DNA of 64,000 nucleotides from Berberis thunbergii (GCA_003290165.1 QNQO01000200.1:930001-994000), one strand, 5' to 3'. Positions 10,132 through 22,532 are shown, counted from the stretch's first letter. The notes: generated by a model not told the origin, from the sequence alone. Numbers and translations: made by a program.

Positions 10132-11340
10132 ATGGCCTCCACCGACCTGGTACCGAACAGAGAAGAGGTTATCTGCAGAGATGGAAGTGGAGATGGAGAA
10201 GGTTCTGTCAAGAGTCAATCTCAGCGGAAATGGGCTCACTTATTCAGTGGAAGCAGGAATTGGAATGGGTTGGAGGCTCCAATCTACTACTCAAATCTCA
10301 TGTTTGAGGAAGGTGCGTTACTGTGCCCACCATGTATTTGAGAAAATGCCAAACAGATATGGTCGGACCAGTTGGTAGGGATGTTCCTTGAGAAACGTCC
10401 TCCATTCAGCCAAGTCAAGATATTTGTGGAGAGGAAGTGGAAACCAAAAAGAGTTCTTGAGGTTACATCGAATGGAGAATTTTTCTTCTTTAAGTTCACG
10501 AATGAAGATGATCGAGCCAAAACACTTAGTGCCATTCAAAATTAGGGACAAACTCATGGTGACTAAGCCATGGAAGGAAGATTTAGGGAGTCGAAGGAAG
10601 GAGTCAATATAATTCCAGTATGGGTACATCTTTACAATGTTCCCACTTGCATGTGGTCCAAAGAGGGGTTGAGTTACATTGCTAGCTTGATTGGGAAACC
10701 TATCAGGTTTGTCCGAGCAACCTCAGCTAGAACTCGCCTCACATATGCAGCAAATTGTGTGGAAGTAAAGCCAAATAAGGAGCTTTCAACCTTCATTAAA
10801 TTAGATGTGGGTAGGGAAGGAAGTGATTTGGGGTAAATTGCAATCGACTACCCTTGGAAACCATTGATGTGTTCTGAGTGTTGTGTCTTTGGGCACGACA
10901 AAAGCCAGTTTATGATGAATGGGCATGACAAAATGAGAGAATAACAACTAGAAGAAAGAACTTTGAAAGGAAGAATCAGTTGAATAGTAAGAGAAATAAT
11001 GACAAAGGAACTAAAGAATGTGCCGCAGAATGGTTTGAGGTGAGTCGGAAGTCGAGACACGCGAAAAAAGATAAGAGGGACGAGAACCTTAGGTTGGAAA
11101 ATAATTAATTAATTCAAGTTCTACTAGGTATTGATGAGAATAATAATATGGAAATGACAAACAGTACAGAGCCTCTATGTGCAGATACAGGAATGGCAGT
11201 GCAGGATGTTGATGAAGGTAGAGAGGCAATTCCTAATGTTGAGGCATTAGCAGTGACTACTACATAAGAAAAAATGACTTCAGAAGTTGGGTAAACTGGG
11301 ATCAATGAAAACGATTCGAAGGATGGTAATGAAAATGATA
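10132..11340 (+). pseudogene. LINE-1 ORF1 5' part (DUF4283 / zinc knuckle)
   Basis: From MASTDLVPNREEV at 10132 the reading continues, over several stops (for example TGA after CPPCI), through VPVWVHLYNVPTCMW-type sequence (in the window, IPVWVHLYNVPTCMWSKEG) and LSYIASLIGKPIRF. It reaches a damaged knuckle MCSECCVFGHDKSQF in which the final Cys is lost. This order is the nucleic-acid-binding DUF4283 domain followed by CCHC found in plant L1 ORF1 proteins. At 11340 it is cut by CACTA-B. The multiple stops show that it is old. Confidence 0.75.
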
Positions 11341-14300
11341 CACTACAAGAAATTTGGCCTTTGGTGACGAACATTGTTCCTCACTGAAACATGTTTATTC
11401 GTCACCGTTCAGCAACGGTGATGAATTTCAGTCGTCACAGCGTCCCTCACATAAAGAGCATCAAGGAAAGTATTAGGTGACAAATTCACAACTCTTCATG
11501 GAAAGTTTGCTTACGTGGCGTGTGGTTCCTCACATAAACTTAGCGTGCAAATATACAATTACAAAATGGGTGACGAAAATATCGTCACTGTAGAGTGTTA
11601 TACGTAACGAAAATTTGGTCGTCACGTGTGGTAACTTTCTGTGATGAATCGTTCTTCACTTATGTGATTTATATGTGAGGAACAGTTTGTCACGATAGTG
11701 ATTTAAATATCTACTATGAACTTTCTGTGAGGAATCTTTCCTCACTTATATAATTTATATGTTAGGAACATTTTGTCATGGTATTGATTTCATACTTTAA
11801 AATTATCTACCTATGATGAATATTTTGTCACACTTTCATTATATTTGTGACAACTCATTCTTCACTCATTTATTGTAGTTGTCTACTAGCAGAGACTCTT
11901 AAATAACACTACCTATTTTTTGTGTAATGCACAATCTAAATTCAAAGTAGTAAAATTTTCATTCATAAAAAATATTGGATTCTTTCATTGCATATGCAAA
12001 GTCACATAACTGAATACAATAATGATATCAAGTTACATCATTTTGATGTCCAAAAAATAACTAAGTCTACTATAGTAACACTAAGCTCCTTAACTCATCA
12101 TCTATTCATACCCACACCTCCTCAAATAATTCTTCATCGCCATCATGATCACCAAGCTCATCAAAATAATAATCATTTGAATGTGCATCACTACCATTAG
12201 AGCTGTTTGGATCGTGGCGGGAGAAAACACTGTTGATACGACCTGATTGCATTATAGTTGCCAAAAAAAACCTGCATTCGACATTAACAAGTGCAAATGT
12301 TAGTAAAATTTAATTTTCTATATAATAACTCATGGTTGCCAACTTGCTATAGATCATGAACCATTGTCCATTACTTCATATATGGTAAGACGTTTACTAA
12401 CTAAAAATATACTAAAACAAACAACAAAAGCCAACGGTAGTACAATAACAATCCTTTTGTATGGCAGAAAGACAGGGTAAACAAGGCTTTCTAGACTTTT
12501 TATAATGCAAAAAATCAGGATAATCTTATCCAGGTCGACTTTCATCTAGCTGCTTGAAGAGCAGTGCAACTCATGAGTCTGACAATATATACATTCAAGC
12601 TAAATAGTTAATTAAGGTGCTGCATAATGTTCATTTTATAAAGATGCTATAGTACGTATTTGCAGTATTCGTAAAATAAATCGTTCCATAGAACAACATA
12701 ACAAAATTTTGTAGTTCCCAAATCAGATATGAGTTTCTGACACATTAAGTCCTAAAATAAGAATTCAAAACTTCCATGTTAGAGAATTTGTCTGAAGCAG
12801 AAGATTGCCTTATTTGATAGTTGTGAAGATTCTAAAGAAGAAATTATAGAATTAATAATAGGAAAAAGAAGTGCAATTTGCACATTTGTGAAAGTATAAA
12901 AGTGATTCTCTGCAAAGCTAGGAAAGGAGAATATATGATTTTTGTGGGGAGGCACAAGTAAAAAAAAACAAATATAGGGAAATCTCTTTTGTTTTCCTTA
13001 CAGATTGTATTCATCGAATGTCGTTAATCATTATAGTGGCCTACTTAGATCTTTTCCACTTTTTTTTTTTCTTCTTCTTCTTTAGTTAGATAATATATCA
13101 TGGCATACTAGACACTGCTTGAGCAATTCTTTCCAACCATCATAGTGATTGAAACTTCTGCTTCAAACTAGTTGGTAAAGGGGATTTGATGGGGTTAGCT
13201 GTAGTCAATTAGTTTGGTCTGTCCCCAAATTAGGTATTAAAATCCTTCCAATAGATTATAATCTATTGTTTTCTTAATAATAATGACAATATTTAAGAAA
13301 ATATATCAATGAAGAGAAGATAAAAATAATGATAACAGTAACTGATGAAATTTTACATATTCTAATCCCCATTTAAATCCAAAATGAATTTCCACTTAGA
13401 CCCAGCCAGACATTTCAAAATGGCATCGTTAGGCTTTCACGAAACTGTTATTTTGCATAATACTATTATGATACTGTTATTGGGCACTAGAAAAACATTT
13501 AGTAATTTCTTAGAATAAACAGAACAACATTGCTCTCTAGAGTTATGGCAGAACCTTACTATTTTACTACTGCAAACCAACATTTCCACAAAACTTTGTA
13601 GAAACACAGGCTAATGTATCTCTAAACATCAACTAATTTGGGAACTAGGAATGAGAAAAAAGTGTAAATTCCTTTGGTTAAGGAATCGTTCTTCATACAA
13701 ATTGTGCACCAAATCCATATACTCTTGCAAAAAATATCCCATAGCTCCTACAGATTTGCACAGGGAAATCATTGTAGCAGTGGACATTCCTTGTCCTCAA
13801 AACCACAACGAAATTGTGCCTTTTGGTTATTTTAGGTTGTCTTTATTGGAAGCAATGGTGTTGAAAATCCATTTAAATTCTTAAAGAGGCGGAGGGGGTT
13901 TACCTTCAAAAAAGAAGAAGAAGAGTACGTTGCTTGGTCGTTGGTTCACACCTTCTTCACTCGTTGGTTCACATAGTCCTTGAGAGATGAGGATTTATAT
14001 AGATGTTGATGCTTTTGGAGTTTGGAGGAGAGAGATCGTGATTCTCTCACTTAGGTTTTTTTTTTTTTTTTTTTAATTTATTTCGTCACTATTGGGTTTC
14101 TATTTCGTCACTCTTGGGCCGGGCTTTAATCAAATGTCACGAAGTATTAATTTTTCTCACCAAAGATATTTCATTTAGGTGCCAAATTTCCCTCTCTGTG
14201 ATGTGACGATTTCGAAACGTTTATGTGAGGAACTGGGAATCAAAATTTTACGTGAAGAAATAGGTGATAACTCGTCAAAATTCCTCACCTAAACGGGAAA

Positions 14301-14363
14301 ACGGTGACAACTTTAAAAGCGTCACATATAATTTCGCCACCTAATGCCAGATTTCTTGTAGTG
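11341..14363. mobile_element. CACTA-B, non-autonomous CACTA element
   Basis: The element starts CACTACAAGAAATTTGGC and ends GCCAGATTTCTTGTAGTG, so the inverted ends agree over about 18 bases. The 3-bp duplication ATA is at 11338-11340 and 14364-14366. Both subterminal regions carry many GTGACGA / GTGAGGA / TCGTCAC motifs (about 11360-11860 and 14080-14340), the usual dense transposase-binding arrays. It is 3023 bp. No transposase domain is visible. It interrupts ORF1 of LINE-1. Confidence 0.93.
12113..12262 (-). pseudogene. acidic C-terminal exon-like frame in CACTA-B
   Basis: The minus strand reads SGRINSVFSRHDPNSSNGSD then AHSNDYYFDELGDHDGDEEL and FEEVWV, stop. It is open, acidic and Asp/Glu-rich. 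It could be the end of the element's own second or first ORF, or a captured exon. I do not recognise the family. Confidence 0.3.
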
Positions 14364-14814
14364 ATATGATAAATCAAGATCAGGCGATAGACAATGAAGA
14401 GGCTATTCAAGGGGATTCTCCCAGAACCCCAAAGGATATTGTCTCTATTTCCATGGAAGAAAATGTAGCTGAACTAAGGTTCGAGGTTTGAGGAATGGGG
14501 TTTGACATTGAAGGTATGAAAAGTCCAATAACCTTATCTAAGGGTTTTTTTTTTTTTTTTTGAAAACTTAGAAGATTACGAAAATGGAATTGAAATTAAC
14601 AATGCAATGAAAGATGCAATAGAGAAATACGGTGGGGATATGGTGAAACAATGTGTCTTAAAACTAAAAGATATGTTGGAAGTGGAATTAACTAGGTTGG
14701 GTCAAAAGAACATTGAAAATGAAGGTGAGGCTACCACAACTCAATCGCCTAATGGAAATGCTCCTCGAAGATCTACGCACACAAAGCATGCAAACCCTAA
14801 ATTTAGGGCTTAAC
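14364..14814 (+). pseudogene. LINE-1 ORF1 3' part
   Basis: After CACTA-B the LINE resumes with Glu/Asp-rich sequence, a poly-T interruption at about 14547, and then an open stretch from 14607 reading AIEKYGGDMVKQCVLKLKDM and ending PNGNAPRRSTHTKHANPK, stop. The acidic, low-complexity tail matches the position and character of the ORF1 C-terminus in LINE-2. Confidence 0.6.
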
Positions 14815-15280
14815 CCAAACATAGAAGTTAGATGAAAATCGTTATCAGCTGCTGGAATCTTTCAAGAACTAATACGGTCCTAGTGTTTAATGGCATTTCT
14901 TTTCAAGTCAATGTGCTTCATGAACACCATTTAGATCTCTTTTATCGGCTAGGGAAGGGATGGGCTAATCACATCCTCAAGATGATCAAGCATTTGATAG
15001 GTACCTACCCAGATCATGAGGTCAAGCTTGTGCACCAATAAATCACCTGGACATTAACTCGTTTGGTGAGTTTAACCCTTAGATCACCCATCTTTGATCC
15101 ACCTCTTAACTTGGTTGTGGATTTGAAGGAAGTTTTCTTTCCTTGTTTTGATATAGTGAATGATCAAGATAATTGAATCATGTAAACTCGATGTACTCTT
15201 ATGACTTTTATTTTAATGATAAGGTTGGGGATCCTCAAAACCCCAGCTTGGCTTTCAAAAAAAAAACTACTGTGAGGGAT

Positions 15281-16250
15281 CGCTGCTCCATTGTCAGGTC
15301 AAATGCCATTTGAGAGTCAGCTGCTGGTTGAAGCTGAATCCCACAAAAGAATTGAACAAGACTATACGCTGGAAATAAGATGAATATTGATAGGCATCTT
15401 AGTATAAAAAATTACCAGACGATTTAATTTAATTATACATTTACAAAAATCTAGACATCATTGATTGGTCATACTAACGGTATGTTTGTTTGAATAGAAT
15501 CTAAATCCTTGGATGTGACCCTTTCAAAGGCTTTTTTGAAGAGTGTGATCATGGCCATCCTTCACTCCTAAAGTTTTTCTCTTCATTTGTTTTTTTACAA
15601 CATACGTACAGGAATCAAATTCTCAAATTTCTCAAAAAATTTAGAATCGAATATTTTGGGAGCAACTTGGACCTGGAGTATGTTTTGCAAATAAATGAGA
15701 AGTGGAATGTCATCCTCAATGTCACATCTCTCTTGTTCTCTTTTCTCCTTCTATGCACTCTCATTCATTTCCCTCCTTTCCATGGAATGGGACTTTTGGA
15801 AATAAACACACCTAAGCTTTCTTTTTGGATTGGCATTGAGAATTTTATCTTTGTTTATCTAATGCGATTTTCTGAGTTGCTGGCCGGAAGCCCAAACAAG
15901 ACCTTTGGCTGACTCAACCTACCCAATGATCTCTATGGCACCAAGTTTGTGCATTGTGTCTGGACTGATGATGGATTGCCCATCCAAAACGCCAACGATT
16001 ATATGTTTACTCTGAGATGGAGTTATGGTCTTTCACGTCATATTGTGATCAAAATTGGCTCATGTCCCCTATCTAGTTCATTTAATTACCTGTTCAACTG
16101 TTAGTATTTTGGCCTATACTAATCGACAACAAAAATATCTTGCATGTCTGTTCACATTTTTTTGACATTCCTTTCGAAGAAACAATCTAAATTTCAAAAT
16201 GCATTGAGATTACTTTACTGCAAGAGCGTATATGAACAAAGTTCAAACTA
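15281..16250. other. no recognisable gene
   Basis: An ordinary AT-rich flank after LINE-1. The frame at 15667-15912 is hydrophobic and of low complexity and has no family resemblance. A stretch near 15915-16050 reads TKFVHCVWTDDGLPIQNAND without a recognisable domain. Confidence 0.45.
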
Positions 16251-16254
16251 TGAA

Positions 16255-17080
16255 GAAAAATAAATAATCTATCTTACAAATCAGGACGGTGTTTTAAGGA
16301 ATTTGAGATAAAAGATTGCTAGGATTGAAAGTTGGGAAATATGTTTGAGGGATAAGATTAATTTTCTATTATGGCATGTTTGTGAATATAACACAATTAT
16401 AAGGGAAAAAATGAAAAAAAATGGAGAAAACAAGTATGTGGAATGTACATGTGGAGGGGAGAGAAAATTTTGTTGTATTTTGTTTCTCAAAATTAAAATT
16501 GTCATAATTATTTACTTGGTTGTCGAATTTTGGTAAACTTAGTATTGTTGAAATGCATTTTTAAAGATCTTTCCAATGAAACCAATGATCAATACAAACG
16601 CTATAATTTTAAATAAATATATCTTATTGCTAAATAACGTATAATGCATTTTATGTCATTCGTATTTTTCAAATAAATGGGACTGGTTTATCATCCAATG
16701 GAAATAAGAAGAAGAAGAGATGAGACAAACATCTTAATGCACGTTTAAACAAAAATCATGAACTTCATGTTTTGACAAATTCAAGGTTTAGGAGAGAACT
16801 CACTATCGGCGTTTAAATTTTTTTTCCCAACTCAATCAAATTTTGGCCGAGTCTAACCCTGAAGTGAATATAATATATTTTTACCTTAGAATAGACTTAC
16901 ACTTCAAAACAGATTGAGGGCGAAATTGGAAATGGTGGCGAGGGTGTTACGTACATGATATTTAGCAAAAACAATTAATATGCAGAATGCCAAAAACAAG
17001 GGGAATACCCTAGTCTATATTACAAATCAGAATAGTGTTTGAGGTTGGAGATAAAAGACTGTTGGGATTTACCCAAATCT
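16255..17080 (-). repeat. inverted copy of the ~580-bp repeat
   Basis: Read on the minus strand, this block follows the unit of the 23.9-26.8 kb array: the AATGCATTT..TTCAA block, the tract AAAATTTTCTCTC, the ACATGTACATTC stretch, and the TTTCAATCCTAGCAATC tail followed by AATTCCTTAAAACACCG. A second, partial unit begins near 17025 (ACAGTCTTTTATCTCC on the minus strand). Orientation is opposite to the main array 7 kb away. Confidence 0.7.
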
Positions 17081-17084
17081 AAGA

Positions 17085-17165
17085 ATCTAATGGATCACAT
17101 AGACTTAAAACACCAAGAGTGCATGAGTTCGATTCTCATACCCAACATTTTAATATTTATTTATC
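17085..17165 (+). repeat. possible degenerate tRNA-derived SINE
   Basis: GAGTTCGATTCTC at about 17126-17138 resembles a pol III B box (GGTTCGANTCC), preceded by sequence of tRNA-like length. There is no clear A box or poly(A) tail, so this is weak. Confidence 0.25.
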
Positions 17166-17443
17166 TTGATATTTAAAATAGAAAAAACTCTATTTAACAT
17201 GTTAAACTTTTATCGTGTCAACAACACGATAAAATACCTAATATATTTACAAATTTGAGAAACAAAAATATGAGGATGGACGTCTTGGCACAAGTCTCTT
17301 TCTTCAATAATGAAAAACAAAAATTTAGTAGGCCTACAGTTGATGGACATCTTGTATAATGAGTGTAACATCAAATCCTAACACATGCTAGAAATTTTGG
17401 AGAAAAGTAAATTTTTCTTGGTAAAATGCTTTATGGTTCCTTA

Positions 17444-17574
17444 TTTTTGTTTAGGATTGATTCTGATAGGGATGTTGTTACTGATGTTAAAATGTCACTA
17501 AATTTTTGGAACAAGATTGTTGATAGAGTCAGAGATTCGATTGTGAGAGAAGATGAAAATTGGTATTCAGGTAG
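17444..17574 (+). pseudogene. unidentified exon-like fragment
   Basis: Between a TTTGTTTAG acceptor and a TTCAG|GTAGAT donor the plus strand is open and reads RDVVTDVKMSLNFWNKIVDR then VRDSIVREDENWYS. It is polar and helical and looks like a real protein, but I cannot name it. About 80 bases downstream is TATAAATAAG (17646), which could be a promoter box but has no gene after it. Confidence 0.35.
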
Positions 17575-17699
17575 ATGTTGACATGATTTCATAAATCTTG
17601 TCCATCTTTGCTTCAATTGTTAGTCACGTGTCTCGTTTGTACGCCTATAAATAAGAGTTTTCGTCCGACTGAGTAGGAATACAGGTGTCACCTGAGAGA

Positions 17700-18220
17700 C
17701 AAGTCAAGACTGGCTTGATTATGTTCCCATAAGTGATCTCCCTGATTTTTCATCCTAAGGTCTGCTCTGATTTCTGAGTTGAAGAATGTTGAAGGTTTAT
17801 CAGTTAAATCGAAAAATTAAAAGCATGTTTGATTGAAAAACAGGGAAAGGGAGAAAGGGGGAAGAGGAGAGAAGGAAAGAGAAGGGGAGAGAATGGAGGT
17901 TGATTGCTTGATTATGGTCATCCAATTCCTATTTCAGCAGGCATAGAAATTTTTTAGCCCCTTCCCATATCATTTAGTTCCCACATGAGAACCCCAAGAA
18001 CTCAACTCCCATATGAGATTACAAAAGCCATGATATACCCTAGTTTCCTGGAAATTGAAATCTATGTAAACCAAATGTACCTAAAATCATTGAATCACCC
18101 CTTACTAGCATCTTTAGTGGAAAATAGCCTTTCTATGGAGGTTTTTGTGTTTAATATAAGTATGTATAATATGGGAAATTCTCAAACACATAACCTGATA
18201 TATTATCAATAATTTGATAG
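17700..18220. other. no recognisable gene; purine-rich tract
   Basis: There is a GGGAAAGGGAGAAAGGGGGA tract near 17845-17895. I see no supported ORF. Confidence 0.45.
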
Positions 18221-18227
18221 TGCCAAC

Positions 18228-18312
18228 GACAATTAGTTAGTTGGTAAGACTTATGGCGGATGAGATCACAAGTATAAGGTTTCATTTCTGCTACGATAAT
18301 GGTAAAAAAAAA
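18228..18312 (+). mobile_element. degenerate tRNA-derived SINE
   Basis: TTAGTTAGTTGGTAAGACTT resembles an A box region (TAGCTCAGTTGGTAGAG). About 38 bases later, GGTTTCATTTC resembles a B box, and the block ends GATAATGGTAAAAAAAAA. The order and spacing are tRNA-like and the tail is poly(A). Flanking duplications are not evident. Confidence 0.4.
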
Positions 18313-18848
18313 ACTCATAAAATCATTTCCGAACAAAAAAAATTATAATAGCAACTTGGCCTTCCTAACTTGACCCTTAGATTTTTCTCTAGAAAAAGGT
18401 ACAAGACGGTGGCAAAGCCTGAAAAGATGATTCCTTCTGAAAAAGAGCGAACTCGAACTGGCCTCAATTGCTTAAAAGATTATTCCAACATGATAAGAAA
18501 GAATCTGGAGAGCAAAAAGAAGGTAGTTACCATTTTGTTTTGTGCAACTCTGAGATTTATTTGTTTCCAAGTGTGACACCAAATTTATTCTTTAGCTTTC
18601 TGAAATCACATGGTTGAGTATCAGTTTGTAGATTACAAGCTCATATGGCTAAGGAAAACATGCCAAGCATAAAGGAACAACCATAGCATAAGAAGACTGT
18701 TTGAGTTAGCTCAAGTAATAGGTTGGTTTCTCATTTAATTTGCGGTTCTACAAAGTAAACATATGAAGTAAATGAGATAGAACTCATGTTAGTTGCTTAT
18801 CACGTTGCGATCAAGGAAAAGAATAATTCTAAGGAGCTTTGTTAATTA
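18313..18848. other. no recognisable gene
   Basis: The frame at 18370-18576 is basic (KMIPSEKERTRTGLNCLK) but shows no domain. Nothing else is supported. Confidence 0.4.
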
Positions 18849-18979
18849 GGGGTCTCTTTTGTGCCTCTTTGGGGTTTTTTTATACTTCTACCCTTTCTGT
18901 GAATAGTGTTTGTGGTTGTGTTTTAAAGAAAATGATTAAAAAGTGTTAAAAAAAAAAATAAAAAACCCCTAACAAGCCC
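18849..18979. mobile_element. MITE of the TTTGTGGTTG family, diverged copy
   Basis: Inverted arms GGGGTCTCTTTTGTGCC.. and ..AACAAGCCCC flank a core TGTTTGTGGTTGTGTTTTAA that is shared with the copies at 22083-22244, 28251-34582 (split) and 58866-59029. It has no coding capacity. Confidence 0.65.
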
Positions 18980-19258
18980 CACAACAAGACTCCCTAAACT
19001 TACTCCAAGGAAAAAGAAAGACAACAATTTTGACAACTAATAAAAAATGTGTTCCTTTAAGAAAGATATGAACTTTATTTAAAGATGATTCTGACAAGAG
19101 ATAGGCTTTGCCAGGCTGACCAAGGCAAATGCAAAGAAATGAAGGGTGCTTGCCAAGTCGGTTTTTTCCAGTTGAGAAGCAATAAGTAGGTAAGGCCTTC
19201 AACATCCTAGTTGTGAATCAATAGCAATAAAAAAGGAAAGCTTCAACCCCTAATCTTT

Positions 19259-19618
19259 TTGAAAGCAATCCCAGATTTTCTATCAATATCTGAATTGCGA
19301 GTGCAAAACATCATGTATTTGAACCAACGACATGGGATAGCCAGAAGAAGCAAGCCAACGCTTACAAAGGAGCAGTTTAAGAAGGTGTTAAGGCTGTACA
19401 AATCTAATAGTTCTGACAAGTATAAAATGAGATTATCTGACCTAGGAGACTTCCTTCCTTCCCTGGGAGATTGGTTCCCCCACAGTGAATATCAGATAGC
19501 GGATCAGAAACTGGTGGACTTCTTGGAGAGGGAGTTGGAAGTCAAGATTGAACTTATTGACAATCGCATGGATGTTGGGACATCAAATGCTGTCTCAGTG
19601 ATTACCATACCTGAATGA
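19259..19618 (+). CDS. unknown protein, first of three related copies
   Basis: A 119-residue open frame with a soluble, mixed-charge protein: KEQFKKVLRLYKSNSSDKYK, MRLSDLGDFLPSLGDWFPHS, QKLVDFLERELEVKIELIDN, ending SVITIPE. The same YKSNSSDKY..LERELxVKIxxIDNR block occurs in copies A (about 21040-21190) and B (57856-58140), which are more decayed. Its start is uncertain: similarity to copies A and B begins earlier, at AGTAGGTAAGGCCTTCAA (19185), so a real start or an upstream exon may lie there. I do not recognise the family. It may be the least damaged member of a small duplicated family, or a later exon of a larger gene. Confidence 0.4.
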   Translation: MKAIPDFLSISELRVQNIMYLNQRHGIARRSKPTLTKEQFKKVLRLYKSNSSDKYKMRLSDLGDFLPSLGDWFPHSEYQIADQKLVDFLERELEVKIELIDNRMDVGTSNAVSVITIPE

Positions 19619-20815
19619 TTAGAAGACATGCTCAGGTTATCCTTGGGGTTCATTAGGAGAAATAACCCTACTGCCAATCACTTTCCGGAAATGAGTTTAT
19701 TGTATTGTTTCATTTTTACTATTGTTTCATCCTTTGTGAGTGATTAGCGTACATCGCACTGGTTGAGATAGTTTTGCTTAGTAGCAAACTCCACAAATAT
19801 ATTGCAAGTCATTTATGAAATGAATTGTATTTGTTTGTTCTTCACTTCAATTTTAGACGAATTTCAAATCCTTTTATACTTATCTGAATTCTGAAGTTGT
19901 GGCTGGCTTAATACTCTGCATAACCTAATAATTTGGATTTTTCGGTTGTTGACATTTTCCATGTCTTTTATGAATGTTATTATTTAAGCAAAACTTTCTA
20001 AGTAAATAGGAGCTTATTTTGCGAGCTTCTTTTGATAATGTTTACGTATCTATTTAGTATAATTTATGACAAAACTTTCCTAACTGACTTTTACTTGCAC
20101 CTTCTTGTATTATCCAAATTCCAAACATAGATCCATAGGGTTTTATGGTAAACCCTCCAATGCTAGACCAGGATCCCCCAAAAATAGGGTCTCAAGTGGA
20201 GGAAAAATGGATTCAGATGCATTTTAGGGAACACAGCTGAACGAGCTCTTAGCACACATATTTATGAATCGTGTTTTGAGTCTGAAAATCTCAGTTTTAC
20301 ATGATCGAAGTTTTGCTCAAATCCTCTTGAGAAAATAATTTGTTCTGTTTCTTGTCATAATATTAGTGGAGCTAAAAGGAGATTTGACCTTGAGACAGGA
20401 TCACAGATTACTTCTTATGCTCAGGAAGGGCTATTAATGGACAAATCTCAATCTTCTGGCAGATAACAATTTTATAACCTCAGTTACCCCAGATACTAAC
20501 ACCTAAAGAAAAAGTTGGGCTGCGCCATACCTCCAACAGATTTCATAGATCCAAGTTCAAAATTCCCAATCTCCTAAAGTTTATTTCAGAGTATTTGCTG
20601 TCTTTTATCATGCTCTTGATTATGAGTTTCTTTTGTTTAACGCCCTGCATAACAATAGCTAAAAAGATTATTCCATTCAATAGGAAATGACCACACTTAC
20701 TGAAAGGTATTCCAACGAGAGAATATTAATGTTGTTCAACTTTTGACATGTCATTATAGATTGATTCTCAGTTGTAAATTACAAGCTCCTTAGGAACATT
20801 TACTCCTGATTTTTT
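19619..20815. other. no recognisable gene
   Basis: AT-rich sequence downstream of the unknown ORF. I see no exon-like frame, inverted repeat or tail that I can support. Confidence 0.45.
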
Positions 20816-20880
20816 TTATTTTTTTTTTGGAAAGCGAGCGGGTTATTTAGGATCCCCGAACCTTAGAAATGAAAAAAGAG
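20816..20880 (-). mobile_element. 3' tail of an L1-type LINE
   Basis: On the minus strand, AAGGTTCGGGGATCCTAAAT then AACCCGCTCGCTTTCC and a poly(A) run match the tails of LINE-1 (15222-15266) and LINE-2 (49287-49328). Only the last tens of bases are present, so this is a very short 5'-truncated insertion. It lies between the first unknown ORF and copy A. Confidence 0.6.
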
Positions 20881-21039
20881 GATGATAAAGTTTACAATCA
20901 CTCATACGTTCACTCGTACAGCGTCCATAGGACAATAAACTTGCTTTAAGATAGGCTTTACCTCAAAGTCATTTGTTTCTTCTCCAAGTGAGAGTCAACA
21001 AGTAGTTAAGGCCTTCAACGCCTGTTATTTCCAAGTACA

Positions 21040-21664
21040 AATCCAATAGCTCTGACAAGTTATAATATGAAACTAGATGACCTAGCTAAGTCGCCTCTTA
21101 CCTTGGACATTGTTCCCCACGATGAATAGCTGATGGTGGATTAGAAATTCGTGTACTTCTTGGAGAGGGAGTTGAATGTCAAGATTGATATTATTGACAA
21201 CCGTATACCTAAGCATATTGAGATGCCAACCAAACAGAAGGAGTTGAATGTGAAGATTCATACTATTGACAATCCCCGGCCTGGGATTTGAAGATATTTT
21301 CTGCTTCAATTGATAATGAATAAGCACACGAATGAGTGGTGTTTGCATTGGTTAAATCATTTTTCATTAATATAAACGTTTGACGATCTTTCATACCCCT
21401 TCTTACTTTCCCCCAAAAAGCAGTTGAATGCGAAGGTTGATTCTAATGACAATCCTAGGCTTGGGGATACTGATGTCAATGGCCCAACTGAAGAGGGGGT
21501 TGAATGCGAAGATAGATACTATTGACAATCCTAGGCCCAGGGATACTGAGATGTCAAAGGCTGAACTGAAGAGAAAAATGAATGTGAAGGTTGATACTAT
21601 TGATAATCCTAGGCCTAGAGATAGATCGATGTCAATTGCTGGATGGTTTGCTAGCCTGCCATGA
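21040..21664 (+). pseudogene. degenerate unknown gene with IDNPRPRD repeats, copy A
   Basis: The YKSNSSDK and LEREL block is present with stops (DE-stop-LMVD-stop). It is followed by four tandem copies of a ~24-residue unit whose core is LNxKxDTIDNPRPRD, separated by TEMSKAELKRK-like spacers. The last part, 21428-21664, is open and ends SMSIAGWFASLP. The unit looks like an expansion of the LERELxVKIxxIDNR block of the 19259 ORF. Function is unknown. Confidence 0.5.
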
Positions 21665-22082
21665 TTGATGTAAGACCACGAAAGGATATGATCTTGAGTG
21701 GGTGAATAAGGCACATCTGCTAACTCAATTTTGCTTGAAATGTATGGTTGGATAGCAGCTAAAGAGTTATTTTAGCAAGATGAGAAAGCATTTGGATTGT
21801 GCCACTCCTACATGTGTGGTGCCAACCGCTTCGAGTTGTTTCATCCATATGGCATTGGCTGGGATAGTTATGCTTATGCGTTAAAAGTTCATATATATGT
21901 TGCAGGGCATTATAAAAGTGAAATTGTATTGCTGGTCTGAAGTCATTAATTAGGTGTCTTAATGTTATGTGCTACCTATGTTTGGGATATCAAATACTGT
22001 CTACAGTATCAATGTCTTTACGAAGTTATTGTGTAATTGATAACTTTCTTATGGAAAAGAACATTATTTTTCCACAAACATT

Positions 22083-22244
22083 CCAGGCAGTCAGGGGTAT
22101 CAGCCATTTTTTTGTCAGGGTTGGGCTCTTTTACACTTCTACCCTTTCTATAAATGATGTTTGTGGTTGCGTTTTAAAGAGAATGGGTAAAAGTATAAAA
22201 GAGCCCAACCTTGACATAAAAAATGATTGGTAGACCTAGCTGTC
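22083..22244. mobile_element. MITE, TTTGTGGTTG family (copy A)
   Basis: The inverted arms are about 60 bases long: left AGGCAGTCAGGGGTATCAGC..GGGTTGGGCTCTTTTACACT, right the complement of ..AAAGAGCCCAACCTTGACA..CTAGCTGTCTAG. The centre, TGTTTGTGGTTGCGTTTTAA, is unbroken. It is the intact reference for the copy split by CACTA-C. Confidence 0.8.
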
Positions 22245-22532
22245 TAGACTTACTCATTTTTCCAGCTTCATTTTATTTTTACACGTATTTGATAGTGGTA
22301 ATTGATTAGTAAAGTTGTGCTAAACGCCTTCTAGTTTGTCCTTCTGGTACTTTCCAAAGCATAGGTCCATCTCAACATGAATAATCTCCTTATCATACAG
22401 ATTCTCAGAAATCACAATTCTTGTGAAGTGTTCTGAAGGGCAATGTCAATATTGACATAGATATATTTTGTTTTGAAATTGAAAACTTTTTATGTAATCA
22501 AAGATTCTAATGAAAACAAGTTCAATAATACA

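Larger units (their letters stand above)
9634..15266 (+). mobile_element. LINE-1: ORF1-only L1-type LINE, split by CACTA-B
   Basis: The element is flanked by CTACTATGAGGGAT (9620-9633) and CTACTGTGAGGGAT (15267-15280), a 14-bp duplication with one mismatch. It ends in a tail GGTTGGGGATCCTC..CCCCAGCTTGGCTTTC plus poly(A) at 15222-15266. Without CACTA-B it is about 2.6 kb. It has a 5' leader, a degenerate ORF1 (DUF4283 type) and the 3' tail, but almost no ORF2: only MKIVISCWNLS at 14832 recalls an ORF2 start, and then the sequence goes quickly to the tail. It is therefore an internally deleted copy that still moved, because the duplication encloses the deleted form. Confidence 0.8.

Noticed and set aside
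17646..17655. TATAAATAAG as the promoter of a pararetrovirus or an LTR
   Set aside because: No coding sequence, primer-binding site or LTR end is found around it.
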